Made by a program: the position numbers and the translations under genes. Shown piece by piece: positions 19,307 to 29,249 of a DNA stretch of 64,000 nucleotides. The notes below the pieces were generated by a model. It did not search any database. It was not told the origin of the DNA and worked only from the letters and a program-made list of their open reading frames with translations. Source of the stretch: Alcanivorax sp. (GTDB taxonomy: Bacteria; Pseudomonadota; Gammaproteobacteria; Pseudomonadales; Alcanivoracaceae); contig CP051239.1 of NCBI GenBank assembly GCA_017794945.1, positions 2,470,692 to 2,534,691 of the forward strand, read 5' to 3'. Position 1 is the stretch's first letter. Every line of letters starts with the position of its first letter.

Positions 19307-19454
19307 CTTGTGGGAGCGGGCCCAGCCCGCGAAAGGCCGGCACAGCCGGCCGGCAGGATCCCAGAGAGCCCTCTATTCCTGTTCCACCAGGCCTCTGGTA
19401 TCCCGCCGGGTGGCTAACGCCACCCTTTCGCTTGCAAGGCAAGCTCCCACAAGG
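19307..19454. repeat. Composite family B repeat: two inverted copies between cheZ and flhB
   Basis: Forward copy 19307-19367: outer TGTGGGAG, hairpin GCGGGC/GCCCGC, GAAAGG, hairpin GGCCGGC-ACA-GCCGGCC, then GCAGGATCCCAGAG. Reverse copy 19393-19454 has the same order on the minus strand, with hairpins GCTTGC/GCAAGC and GGGTGGC/GCCACCC. Together they make a near 150-base palindrome and a likely transcription end. The remaining bases to 19571 hold no clear promoter. Confidence 0.88.
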
Positions 19455-19571
19455 TCAGCCAGGAGTCGCCGGAATAGCGGGGGGCAAACCGCGCTTATCC
19501 TTGGATTGACTCGTGCGGCCATCGGCGACAATCCCGGGCATTGAAGTAATGATGCCCGGAATGCCGCCGCC

Positions 19572-20708
19572 ATGGCCAAAGAGACCGAAGATCAGGAAAA
19601 GACCGAAGAGGCCACGCCCCGGCGCCTGGAAAAGGCCCGGGAAGACGGCCAGGTGGCCCGCTCCCGGGAACTGACCACCGTAATGCTGCTGTTCGGCGGT
19701 GTCGGCGGTCTCTGGTCCATGGGCCCGACGCTGTTCGATCAGGTCGGCATGGTCATGGAGCAGTCGTTCCTGTTCGACCGCCGCCAGGGCTTCGACAGCA
19801 CGGTGATGCTCACTCACGCCGTGGATCTGGGCGCGCGCACCCTGTTCGCGCTGATTCCCCTGTTCCTGATGCTGGCGGTGATCGCATTGATCTCGCCCAA
19901 CCTGCTGGGCGGCTTCCTGATTTCCGCCAAGTCGCTCAAACCCCAGCCTTCCAAACTCAACCCGATCAAGGGCCTCAAGCGGCAGTTCTCCTCCCAGGCG
20001 CTGGCCGAGCTGGCCAAGGCGATCGCCAAGTCGATCCTGGTGGGGTCGGTGGCGGTGGCGTTCCTGAGCGCCAAGCGCGGTGAGTTCATGGCGCTGATGG
20101 ATCAGCCCACGCAGCAGGCGCTGGCCAATGCGTTACGCCTGGCGGCCATGGCCTGCGGACTGATGGTGCTGTCGCTGGTGGTGGTGATCCTGCTCGACGT
20201 GCCCTATCAACTGTGGAGCCACGCCAAGAAGCTGCGCATGAGCAAGGAGGAGATCAAGCGCGAGCACAAGGAAACCGAAGGCGACCCGCAATTGAAAGCC
20301 AAGATTCGCTCCCAGCAGCAGGCCATGGCCCGCAACCGGATGATGAGCCAGGTGCCGGACGCCGACGTGATCGTGACCAACCCGACCCACTACGCGGTGG
20401 CCCTGCGCTACGACGAGAGCAACATGAGCGCCCCCCGGGTGATCGCCAAGGGCGCCGATGAAGTGGCCGCGCGCATCCGCGAGCTGGGCGGCGAGCACCA
20501 TGTGCCGTTGCTGGAAGCGCCGCCGCTGGCGCGGGCGCTGTACCGCCATGTGGACATCGACCGGGAGATTCCCGGGCCGCTCTATACCGCCGTGGCGGAA
20601 GTGCTGGTGTGGGCGTTCCGCCTTAAGCGGGCCCGGGAAGAGGGCGGCGACCAGCCGGTGACCCCGGCGGACCTGCCGATCCCGGCGGAACTGGAGGTGG
20701 CGCCGTGA
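19572..20708 (+). CDS. flhB: Flagellar export apparatus switch protein FlhB
   Basis: 378 residues. Four membrane segments in the first 215 residues, then the cytoplasmic domain with the autocleavage motif NPTH at 270-273 (VTNPTHYAVAL). A charged N terminus (MAKETEDQEKTEEATPRRLE) is typical. FlhB sets substrate specificity of the export gate together with FliK. A proline-rich tail ends the protein (QPVTPADLPIPAEL). Overlaps flhA by 4 bases. Confidence 0.97.
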   Translation: MAKETEDQEKTEEATPRRLEKAREDGQVARSRELTTVMLLFGGVGGLWSMGPTLFDQVGMVMEQSFLFDRRQGFDSTVMLTHAVDLGARTLFALIPLFLMLAVIALISPNLLGGFLISAKSLKPQPSKLNPIKGLKRQFSSQALAELAKAIAKSILVGSVAVAFLSAKRGEFMALMDQPTQQALANALRLAAMACGLMVLSLVVVILLDVPYQLWSHAKKLRMSKEEIKREHKETEGDPQLKAKIRSQQQAMARNRMMSQVPDADVIVTNPTHYAVALRYDESNMSAPRVIAKGADEVAARIRELGGEHHVPLLEAPPLARALYRHVDIDREIPGPLYTAVAEVLVWAFRLKRAREEGGDQPVTPADLPIPAELEVAP

Positions 20709-22789
20709 AAGCGATGAGCCAATACCTGGGTGGGCGCGAGCTGCTCGGCGACGGCGGCGCCAAGGTGCTTGCCGGGCCGATCCTGATCCTGCTGATCATG
20801 TCCATGTTGATCCTGCCGCTGCCGCCGTTCGCGCTGGACATGTTCTTTACCTTCAATATCGCCCTGGCGTTGATGGTGCTGCTGGTCAGCATGTTCACCC
20901 TGAGTGCGCTGGAATTCGCCGCCTTCCCGGCGGTGCTGCTGTTCACCACTCTGTTGCGCCTGGCCCTGAACGTGGCGTCCACGCGGGTGGTGTTGATGGA
21001 GGGTCACGAAGGCGGCGCCGCCGCCGGCAAGGTGATCGAGGCGTTCGGCCAGTTCCTGGTGGGCGGCAACTTCGCCGTCGGCCTGGTGGTGTTCCTGATT
21101 CTGGTGGTGATCAACTTCATGGTAATCACCAAGGGCGCCGGGCGCATCGCCGAGGTGGGCGCACGCTTCATGCTCGACGCCATGCCCGGCAAGCAGATGG
21201 CCATCGACGCCGACCTCAACGCTGGCCTGATCGGCGAGGAGGACGCCAAGAAACGCCGCGCCGAAGTGGCCCAGGAAGCGGATTTTTACGGCTCCATGGA
21301 CGGCGCCAGCAAATTCGTCCGGGGCGACGCCGTGGCCGGCCTGGTGATCATGGCCGTGAACATCATCGGCGGTCTGCTGATCGGCATGCTGCAGCACGAT
21401 ATGTCGTTCGCCGACGCCGGCCGTACCTACACGCTGCTGACCATCGGCGACGGCCTGGTGGCGCAGATTCCGGCGCTGGTGATTTCCACCGCCGCCGGCG
21501 TCACCGTATCGCGGGTGACCACCGACCAGGACGTCGGCCAGCAGATGATCAGCCAGTTGCTGATGAACCCGCGAGTGATGATTCTCGCCGCCGGCGTCAT
21601 GGGGCTGCTGGGTCTGGTGCCCGGCATGCCCAACTTCGTGTTCCTGCTGTTCACCGCCGGTCTCGCCGGCGCCGCCTGGTACCTGAGCCGCGCCAAGGAA
21701 AACCGCCTCGCCGAAGAACAGATTGAGGCGGCGCCGCCGCCGGAACCGGAAGCGCCGGAGGCGAGCTGGGACGACGTTCAACTGATCGACGTACTGGGCC
21801 TGGAAGTGGGCCACCGCATGATTCCCCTGGTGGACTACCGCCAGCAGGGCGAGCTGCTCGGTCGCATCAAGAGCGTGCGCAAGAAGTTCGCCCAGGAGGT
21901 GGGTTTCCTGCCGCCGGTGGTGCACATTCGCGACAACCTGGATCTGGGCGCCAACACCTATGTGGTCACCCTCAAAGGCGCGGAAGTGGGACGCGGCGAA
22001 GCGTTCCCCGGCAAGTGGCTGGCGATCAACCCGGGCCAGGTCACCGGCGACGTCCAGGGCACCGCCACCCAAGACCCGGCCTTCGGCCTCCCGGCGGTGT
22101 GGATCGAAGCGGATCAGCGCGAGCAGGCCCAGGTGTACGGCTATACCGTGGTCGACGCCAGCACCGTGGTGGCCACCCATCTCAACCATCTGCTGCACCA
22201 CCATTCCGGGGCAATGCTCGGCCGTCAGGAAGTGCAGCAGTTGCTCGACAAGCTGGGCGAGGACAGCAAGGCCCTGGTGGAAGACGTGGTGCCCAAGGCG
22301 GTGTCGCTCACCGTGCTGCAGCGCCTGCTGCAGAACCTGCTGGAAGAGGACGTCTCGATCCGCGATATGCGCACCATCCTCGACACCCTGGCGGAGCACG
22401 CCGGCCAGAATGCCGACGCCCACGAGCTCACCGCCCAGGTGCGCGTGGCCCTGGGCCGGGCCATTACCCATCAGTGGTTCCCGGGCCAGGACGAACTGCA
22501 CGTGATCGGCCTGGACAGCAATCTGGAGCAGGTGCTTGGCCAGGCGCTGAACGGCGGCGGGGCGTTGGAGCCGGGCCTTGCCGACACCTTGATGGAACAG
22601 GCCGCCGCCGCCCTCGAGCGCCAGGAAGCCGCCGGCGAGCCGCCGGTGCTGGTGGTGCAGCACGGCCTGCGGCCGTTGCTGGCCCACTTCCTGCGCCGCC
22701 GCCTGCGCCACCTGGTGGTGATGTCGCAGGCGGAGATTCCCGACGACCGCACGCTGCGCGTGACCAACATGATCGGCGGCAGCGCGTAG
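20705..22789 (+). CDS. flhA: Flagellar export gate protein FlhA
   Basis: 694 residues. Start GTG 20705, with GGAGG 7 bases upstream; ATG 20714 is an alternative. Eight membrane helices occupy about 20-325, with the FHIPEP signature region near MVLLVSMFTLSALEFAAFP and the cytoplasmic loop containing KQMAIDADLNAGLI. The C-terminal half forms the chaperone-substrate docking ring. The TAG stop is the outermost triplet of a palindromic element inserted before flhF. Confidence 0.97.
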   Translation: MKAMSQYLGGRELLGDGGAKVLAGPILILLIMSMLILPLPPFALDMFFTFNIALALMVLLVSMFTLSALEFAAFPAVLLFTTLLRLALNVASTRVVLMEGHEGGAAAGKVIEAFGQFLVGGNFAVGLVVFLILVVINFMVITKGAGRIAEVGARFMLDAMPGKQMAIDADLNAGLIGEEDAKKRRAEVAQEADFYGSMDGASKFVRGDAVAGLVIMAVNIIGGLLIGMLQHDMSFADAGRTYTLLTIGDGLVAQIPALVISTAAGVTVSRVTTDQDVGQQMISQLLMNPRVMILAAGVMGLLGLVPGMPNFVFLLFTAGLAGAAWYLSRAKENRLAEEQIEAAPPPEPEAPEASWDDVQLIDVLGLEVGHRMIPLVDYRQQGELLGRIKSVRKKFAQEVGFLPPVVHIRDNLDLGANTYVVTLKGAEVGRGEAFPGKWLAINPGQVTGDVQGTATQDPAFGLPAVWIEADQREQAQVYGYTVVDASTVVATHLNHLLHHHSGAMLGRQEVQQLLDKLGEDSKALVEDVVPKAVSLTVLQRLLQNLLEEDVSIRDMRTILDTLAEHAGQNADAHELTAQVRVALGRAITHQWFPGQDELHVIGLDSNLEQVLGQALNGGGALEPGLADTLMEQAAAALERQEAAGEPPVLVVQHGLRPLLAHFLRRRLRHLVVMSQAEIPDDRTLRVTNMIGGSA

Positions 22790-23064
22790 TGTGAACAAGG
22801 GCCTGTTCACACTACTCGCATCATGCCTGTTGTGGCTAAAAATCCACCAATCAAGGCACGAGGAGAGAAGTTTGGTGACTCCAAATGAACGACGAGTAAC
22901 GCGGAGTGGTGGATTTTTAGCCACAACCCGAAGGGCTGGAACCATTTTGACCTTCAGCGTCGTTGTCGGTCGCTTATTTGGAATGACCAAACGGCGCTCC
23001 CTCCGCCTAGCTGGAGGCCAAAATGGCATCCAGCAGGCGTGATGCGAGTAGTGTGAACAGGCCC
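22787..23064. repeat. Nested palindromic element of about 270 bp between flhA and flhF
   Basis: Outer arms of 31 bases (22799-22829 and 23034-23064, GGGCCTGTTCACACTACTCG on the left) match at 30 of 31 positions. Inside are further inverted blocks: TTGTGGCTAAAAATCCACCA against its complement around 22904-22926, GTTTGGT..TCCAAAT against a copy near 22975-22993, and CCATTTTG against CAAAATGG. A third copy of TAGTGTGAACA precedes the left arm (22787-22797) and pairs with 22804-22814. The open frame inside (22791-23042) has no coding character and no transposase domain. It looks like a non-autonomous, MITE-like element. Confidence 0.85.
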
Positions 23065-23097
23065 TAATCAGAACCGCAAAAACCAGAGGATACCGTC

Positions 23098-25170
23098 ATG
23101 GGCGTGCAACGCTTTGTCGGCAGCAACAACCGGGAAGCCATGGGCCGCGTGCGCGCGGCGTTGGGCGACGACGCCCTGATCCTGGCCAACCGCGCCACCG
23201 ACCAGGGCGTGGAGATTCTCGCCCTGGCCGAGGGCGACTCTTCCGGCTATGCGCCGCCGGAGCCGGGAGGGGCGGACCGCGCCGGTCGGGCGGCGGTGGC
23301 GCCGGCGGAGCCGCGCCCCACCGACCGCGCCCCCGCCGGCCCCGATCTCACCGAGCAGTTGCTACGCGAAGTGCGCGACATGCGCGAACAGCTGGCCCGC
23401 CGTGCGCCGGCCGGCGATGACGAGGGCCCGCGCCAGGCATTGCGGCGGCGTCTGCTGGGCGCCGGATTCAGCACGGTATTCAGTGACACGCTACTGGCCG
23501 GGCTGCCGCCGGAGGCGCAGCGCGACGACCAGGCCGACGACTGGCTGCAGCGCCAACTGCGGCGCCGTCTTTCCGTGGCGACGGCCGGCGAGCTGGAGCA
23601 ACCCGGCGTGATCGCGCTGGTCGGCCCTACCGGGGTGGGCAAAACCACCACCGCCGCCAAGCTGGCGGCGCGGCTGGCCCGGCGTCACGGCGCCGAACGG
23701 GTTGCCCTGGTCAGCGCCGACAGCTACCGCATCGGTGCCCGTGATCAACTGCGTATCTACGCGGATCTGCTCGGCGTCGCTCTGTTTAACCTGGAAGAGG
23801 GCGAACCGCTGGACCGGCTGACCGGCTCGCTGGCGGGCCGCCCCTGGGTGGTGGTGGATACCATCGGCATGAGCCAGCGGGACGCCCGCTTAGGCGAGCA
23901 GTTGCGCCAGCTCAGCGGCGCCTTGCGGGTGCGGCCGGTGTTGCTGCTCAACGCCGCCAGCCAGGGCGAGACCCTGGAGGAAGTGGTGGCCGTGTACCGG
24001 GGCACCGCCCGGACCGCCGGGCTGGCCCTGGACGATGCCATCATCAGCAAGCAGGACGAGGCCAGCCGGCTGGGTCCGGTACTCGACGCCGCCCTCCGCC
24101 ATGACCTGCGGTTGCATTACGTGTGCCGGGGCCAGCGGGTGCCCGAGGACATGGTAGCCGCCGACGCCGCCGGCCTGGTGGACGACGCCCTGGCGCTCAC
24201 CGGGGACAGCGACGATAACGGCCGACCCGGCGCTCCGGGCTGGGCGCGCCAGGTGCTGGCCCAGGGGCGTGCCCTGGACGCCGCCGTATCCCTGTTGCGC
24301 GAGGGCGCCCCGGATTTCAACGCCACGGAGGCGCTGTGGCGGGGCCGGCCGCCGGCGGACCGCCCCGCCGCCGATCAGGCACCGGTGCATTTACGACATG
24401 GCGGCGCGCGTCCGGTGCCGGTACTCGGGCTGGACCCCCACGGGCTGCCCGTGGGCGTGCCGACCGCGCCCGATACACGTTTTTCCCTTGCAGCCCAGCT
24501 GTTGCCGGCCCCCCCGGACACCGCGCTCTGGCGCGCCTTGCAGCAAAGCGGCCAGCCGTGGTTGTCGGCGGCCCGGGGCAACAGCCGGGTCTGGCGTCTC
24601 GGCCAGCGCCTGCCGTTGAACGAGTGCTATCCGCTGGCGGCGCCCTGGGACAGCTTGATGGTGCGTCACCGCGGCCGCGCCGCCCAGCTGCGCCTGCGGC
24701 GCCTGGATGTGGCCGCGTCGCCCACCGGTCGCGGCGATGGCGCGCCGTTCACCGCCTTGTTGTGCGCCTGGTTCGGTGAAATACGCGACCTGGACAGCGG
24801 CCGTCTGCTCGGACGCCGCTATTGGGTCGCCCCGGCCGGCCAGAGCCGCCAGCAGGACAGCGCCTTGCTGGTGCACATGCTGCGTTGCGAAGAGTGGCCG
24901 GCGCTGCGCGAGCGCGCCGCCACCGACCTGAATGCCGCCGGCGGCGGCGAAGCTTCCTGGGAGCTGGCCGGCGCCCTGGCGGCGCTGGCGGTCCGTCTGG
25001 ATCAGGACAACAGTGACTGGGCCCTGGATCTGCGCGCCCAGCTGCTGAGTCTGACCGGCAGCCGGCGGCGTAGCGCCGCCACCTTGCTGACCGCCTTGAT
25101 CGAGCTGTTCAGCGCCCGCCGCGAATTGCAGCGCATCGGCGCGGTGGCCGGAGACACCGGCCATGCCTGA
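23098..25170 (+). CDS. flhF: Flagellar SRP-type GTPase FlhF with a long C-terminal extension
   Basis: 690 residues; typical FlhF is about 370-500. The N terminus (VQRFVGSNNREAMGRVRAAL, DDALILANR) and the GTPase domain are canonical: P-loop GPTGVGKTTTAAKL (about 177-190), SADSYRIGARDQL, DTIGMSQRD (usually DTAGMSQRD) and SKQDEASRLG (usually TKLDE). After about residue 380 follows roughly 310 residues I cannot assign, with LWRALQQSGQPWLSAARGN, WVAPAGQSRQQDSALLVHML and a helical Leu/Arg-rich end. FlhF places or counts flagella. The ribosome site is AGAGGA; it overlaps the next gene by 8 bases. Confidence 0.93.
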   Translation: MGVQRFVGSNNREAMGRVRAALGDDALILANRATDQGVEILALAEGDSSGYAPPEPGGADRAGRAAVAPAEPRPTDRAPAGPDLTEQLLREVRDMREQLARRAPAGDDEGPRQALRRRLLGAGFSTVFSDTLLAGLPPEAQRDDQADDWLQRQLRRRLSVATAGELEQPGVIALVGPTGVGKTTTAAKLAARLARRHGAERVALVSADSYRIGARDQLRIYADLLGVALFNLEEGEPLDRLTGSLAGRPWVVVDTIGMSQRDARLGEQLRQLSGALRVRPVLLLNAASQGETLEEVVAVYRGTARTAGLALDDAIISKQDEASRLGPVLDAALRHDLRLHYVCRGQRVPEDMVAADAAGLVDDALALTGDSDDNGRPGAPGWARQVLAQGRALDAAVSLLREGAPDFNATEALWRGRPPADRPAADQAPVHLRHGGARPVPVLGLDPHGLPVGVPTAPDTRFSLAAQLLPAPPDTALWRALQQSGQPWLSAARGNSRVWRLGQRLPLNECYPLAAPWDSLMVRHRGRAAQLRLRRLDVAASPTGRGDGAPFTALLCAWFGEIRDLDSGRLLGRRYWVAPAGQSRQQDSALLVHMLRCEEWPALRERAATDLNAAGGGEASWELAGALAALAVRLDQDNSDWALDLRAQLLSLTGSRRRSAATLLTALIELFSARRELQRIGAVAGDTGHA

Positions 25171-25597
25171 TCAGGCTGCCGGACTGCGGGCGCGGGCACG
25201 CCCCGAACATCCCGGGCCGGCGCCCACCCTGATGGTGGTCGGCCTGCCGCCCAATGCCGCCACCGAAACGGTGACCGAGCGGCTCGCCGGCTGGGCCCGG
25301 CGCGGCCGGCGCTGGGTCGGTGATCCGGCCGCCTGGCGCATCGTGGTGTTGGACCCGGCCAGCCCGTACCTGCCGCTGCTGGCCAGCCAGCAACGGCGCT
25401 GGGCGCTGTGGGTGGACAACGACGCGGACGCCTTCCGCCGTGCCTATCGCACGCTCAAGATACTGCGCGGTCACCCCGGCCCCAGCCGCCTGCTGGCGCT
25501 GCACGCCCCCGGAGTGCCCAGGGCCGGTCTGCTCAGCAACCTGCAACACGGCGCCCGGCGGTTTCTGGATATTGAACTGGTGGTGCTGTCGTCATGA
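25163..25597 (+). CDS. Small protein in the flhG position; possible FlhG/MinD remnant
   Basis: 144 residues, not assigned to a family with certainty. It sits where flhG (fleN) normally lies, between flhF and the downstream fliA. The second half resembles the C-terminal half of FlhG: DADAFRRAYRTLKILRG (compare the DAYALIK helix) and then GARRFLDIELVVL (compare the ARRFLGVEL region). The P-loop KGGVGKT and the switch motifs are absent, so it cannot be an ordinary MinD-type ATPase. The start ATG 25163 overlaps flhF, and it overlaps flhE by 4 bases. The FlhG relationship is my inference from position and weak similarity. Confidence 0.7.
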   Translation: MPDQAAGLRARARPEHPGPAPTLMVVGLPPNAATETVTERLAGWARRGRRWVGDPAAWRIVVLDPASPYLPLLASQQRRWALWVDNDADAFRRAYRTLKILRGHPGPSRLLALHAPGVPRAGLLSNLQHGARRFLDIELVVLSS

Positions 25598-25983
25598 TAA
25601 GGATCGCCGGGTTGCTGCTGCTCTTGTTGGGGGCACCGCTCCCGGCGGCGCCGGGCAGCTGGCAATCGCCGCTGGACGAGCTGCGCCTGGCGGTGGCCGG
25701 TCGTTTCTATCACAGCGAATCGGCAACGCCGCCGCCGATGGCGGCGGGGGCGCACATCGTGCGGATCGGCTGGCGCTACCGGCTGCCCGCCGGGCGCCGC
25801 GTTCAGGCTTGGTTGTGCCAGGGCGAGCAGTGCCTGCCCCTGGGCAGCGCCCGACGCGGGCATTTTCTGGCGCCGCCGGCCTGGCGCGTGGCGCGGCCGC
25901 TGCGGCTGCGCTTTCGCCTGCCCGCCGGCGAGCGCCGCGCGGTCACCGTGGGGGCGCCCCGGCTGACGGTGGAATACCGCTAG
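25594..25983 (+). CDS. flhE: Flagellar protein FlhE
   Basis: 129 residues with a signal peptide (MIRIAGLLLLLLGAPLPAAP, cut near 18-20). The FlhE pattern is present: GSWQSPLDELRLAVAGRFYHS, a conserved WRYRLPAGRRV, and the disulphide pair CQGEQC (about 76-81). In enterobacteria FlhE follows flhA and is a periplasmic protein that limits proton leak through the export gate. Here it is displaced behind flhF and the flhG-like gene, coupled by ATGA. Confidence 0.82.
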   Translation: MIRIAGLLLLLLGAPLPAAPGSWQSPLDELRLAVAGRFYHSESATPPPMAAGAHIVRIGWRYRLPAGRRVQAWLCQGEQCLPLGSARRGHFLAPPAWRVARPLRLRFRLPAGERRAVTVGAPRLTVEYR

Positions 25984-26084
25984 AAAAGAACCCAATAAAG
26001 GCCGTTATTTGCCGCTTCCAAATGGCGCCGAGCGCTAATAATGGAAGCCTCAGAATGGCATCCGGGCCCGGTTCGGGGAAAACC

Positions 26085-26789
26085 ATGTATACGGCACAGG
26101 GTAAAATCAATCACGACGCACTGCTGGAAGAGCATCTTCCGGCCGTCCGCCGACAGGCGCTGGCGCTACAGGTGAAGCTGCCTTCGGGTATCGACCTGGA
26201 TGACTTGATCCAGGCCGGCACCGTGGGGCTGCTCGACGCCTTGCAGCGCTTTGACGCCAACGCCGGCGCCAGCTTCTCCACCTTCGCCAGCCAGCGCATT
26301 CGCGGCGCCATGATTGATGAACTGCGCACCCGCGACTGGTTGCCGCGCAGCGTGCGCCGCAACGCCCGCGCCGTGGATCAATGCGTGCACCGGCTGGAGC
26401 AAAAGCTGGGGCGGCCCGCCGAAGAGCGCGAAATCGCCAACGAAATGGGCATGGATCTGGAGCAGTACCGGCAGCTGCTCACTGACACCAATAACGGTCT
26501 GCTGTTGCCCTATGAAGAGATGGTGGAGGAGCGTGGCGAACCGGAAGCCGGCAGTGGGTCGCCGCCGTCGCCGTTCGCCGCCCTGGTGGCCGGTGAGCAG
26601 CGCGAGCAGCTCACCGCCGCCATCGAGACGCTGCCCGAGCGCGAGAAGCTGCTGCTCGCGCTGTACTACCAGGAAGAGCTCAACCTTAAGGAAATCGGCG
26701 CCGTGCTCGGGGTTACCGAGTCCCGCGTCTGCCAGCTGCACAGCCAGGCGGTGAGCCGGCTGCGGGCGCGCCTGGCGCCTGACGCCTAA
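26085..26789 (+). CDS. fliA: Flagellar sigma factor FliA (sigma-28)
   Basis: 234 residues from ATG 26085, with CGGGGA upstream. Region 2 ([47 protein letters not shown]), region 3 ([17 protein letters not shown]) and region 4 ([20 protein letters not shown], then [20 protein letters not shown]) are all present. It directs transcription from the TAAA-N15-GCCGAT promoters found in this window. About 100 bases separate it from flhE, and I see no FliA-type promoter there, so it is probably expressed with the flh genes. Confidence 0.97.
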   Translation: MYTAQGKINHDALLEEHLPAVRRQALALQVKLPSGIDLDDLIQAGTVGLLDALQRFDANAGASFSTFASQRIRGAMIDELRTRDWLPRSVRRNARAVDQCVHRLEQKLGRPAEEREIANEMGMDLEQYRQLLTDTNNGLLLPYEEMVEERGEPEAGSGSPPSPFAALVAGEQREQLTAAIETLPEREKLLLALYYQEELNLKEIGAVLGVTESRVCQLHSQAVSRLRARLAPDA

Positions 26790-26804
26790 GGCTGCCGGTA
26801 GCGA

Positions 26805-26964
26805 CTTGTGCGAGCGGGCCCCGCCCGCGAAAGGGCGCAAAGCGCCCGGCAAAGGGTGCCCCGCAGGATCCCAGAGGCCCCATTGGAGCCCCGCTTTCTT
26901 GGCTCTCTGGTATCCTGCCGGCAAGCTGTGCTTGCCTTTCGCGGGCTTGGCCCGCTCCTACACG
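26805..26964. repeat. Composite family B repeat between fliA and prfC
   Basis: Forward copy 26805-26877 (hairpins GCGGGC/GCCCGC and GGGCGC-AAA-GCGCCC, an extra GGCA..TGCC hairpin, GGATCCCAGAG) and reverse copy 26905-26964 (hairpins GCGGGC/GCCCGC and GGCAAGC-ACA-GCTTGCC). Same two-copy layout as the element after cheZ. Confidence 0.88.
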
Positions 26965-27013
26965 AATCCTTCGGTCGGGAGTACAATGCGCGCCGACGCA
27001 GACCGAGGATTCT

Positions 27014-28594
<1,581 letters not shown>

Positions 28595-28671
28595 CTGGGT
28601 CCTTCGACGGTTGGGTGCTTCGTATCGGAGACGCGGTGCAATGGTGGTGCCGCGTCCCTCCAGCGGGGGTC

Positions 28672-28778
28672 GCGGGTCTGTGTTAGGCCCTTCCGGGAAC
28701 GTCGTGAATACGTCCCTGTAGACTCCCTGTCGAACGTCCTGTTCTCCAGGGTCCCGGAAGGGCCTAACACAGACCCGC
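28672..28778. repeat. 27-bp perfect inverted repeat downstream of prfC
   Basis: GCGGGTCTGTGTTAGGCCCT and the rest of the left arm at 28672-28698 are mirrored exactly at 28752-28778, around a 53-base centre. The centre is not itself symmetric. It starts 77 bases after the prfC stop and could act as a terminator-like stem, but there is no T-run. I cannot link it to families A or B. Confidence 0.8.
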
Positions 28779-28837
28779 TCCGGGGATAGCGTCACCGCCA
28801 CGGGTCATAGCTGGCGCCGAACCTTTCTATGAAGCCG

Positions 28838-28932
28838 CGTAGGTCGGGTTAGCGAAGCGTAACCCGACACTAACGGTGGGCACCGCATTCAACGATTGTC
28901 GGGTTACGGCTTTCAGCCTAACCCGACCTACG
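28838..28932. repeat. Family A repeat (GTAGGTCGGGTTA), intergenic
   Basis: Two inverted GTAGGTCGGGTTA edges; each half folds as GTCGGGTTA..TAACCCGAC, with inner hairpins GC-GAA-GC and GGCTTTCAGCC. Located between prfC and the SulP gene. The rest of the 655-base gap holds the 27-bp inverted repeat, a family B copy and no clear gene. Confidence 0.88.
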
Positions 28933-29072
28933 GCTCCTATGAGCCGCGCCCTGGATGGAGAAACGACCTTCCGCTCCCAAAAGCCGTGCTACTTGTGCTA
29001 GACTCCGCGCCCTCCGATTCGACCGGCCCCGATTCATGCGTTTGATCTGCAGTCCGCCCTAGCGCTCCACTT

Positions 29073-29147
29073 CTTGTGGGAGCGGGCCCCGCCCGCGAAA
29101 GGCAAGCGATGCTTGCCGGCAAAGGTTGCCCCGCAGGATCCCAGAAA
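29073..29147. repeat. Family B repeat, single forward copy
   Basis: TGTGGGAG, GCGGGC/GCCCGC, GAAA, GGCAAGC-GAT-GCTTGCC, GGCA..TGCC, GCAGGATCCCAG. About 100 bases before the SulP start; bases 29148-29249 show only a ribosome site and no further signal I can name. Confidence 0.85.
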
Positions 29148-29249
29148 CCTTCTGGCGGTCCATCCCCGTCTTGATTCTCAAGCTGATTCTTTTGTTTGCC
29201 GCCGTGGCATGGCCGCGGTTGTCCGTCCGTTGTTCAGTTAAGGGATGCT

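Noticed and set aside
20582-23029. 815-codon open frame on the strand opposite flhA
   Set aside because: A frame opposite a GC-rich gene; its His/Gln-rich composition is what reverse reading of such codons gives, and flhA is unambiguous.
22791-23042. Open frame of 83 codons between flhA and flhF
   Set aside because: It lies wholly within the palindromic element, has no ribosome site and no recognisable domain.
25320-26084. A long upstream extension of the fliA frame
   Set aside because: It would overlap the flhG-like gene and flhE; the ribosome site and family start support ATG 26085.
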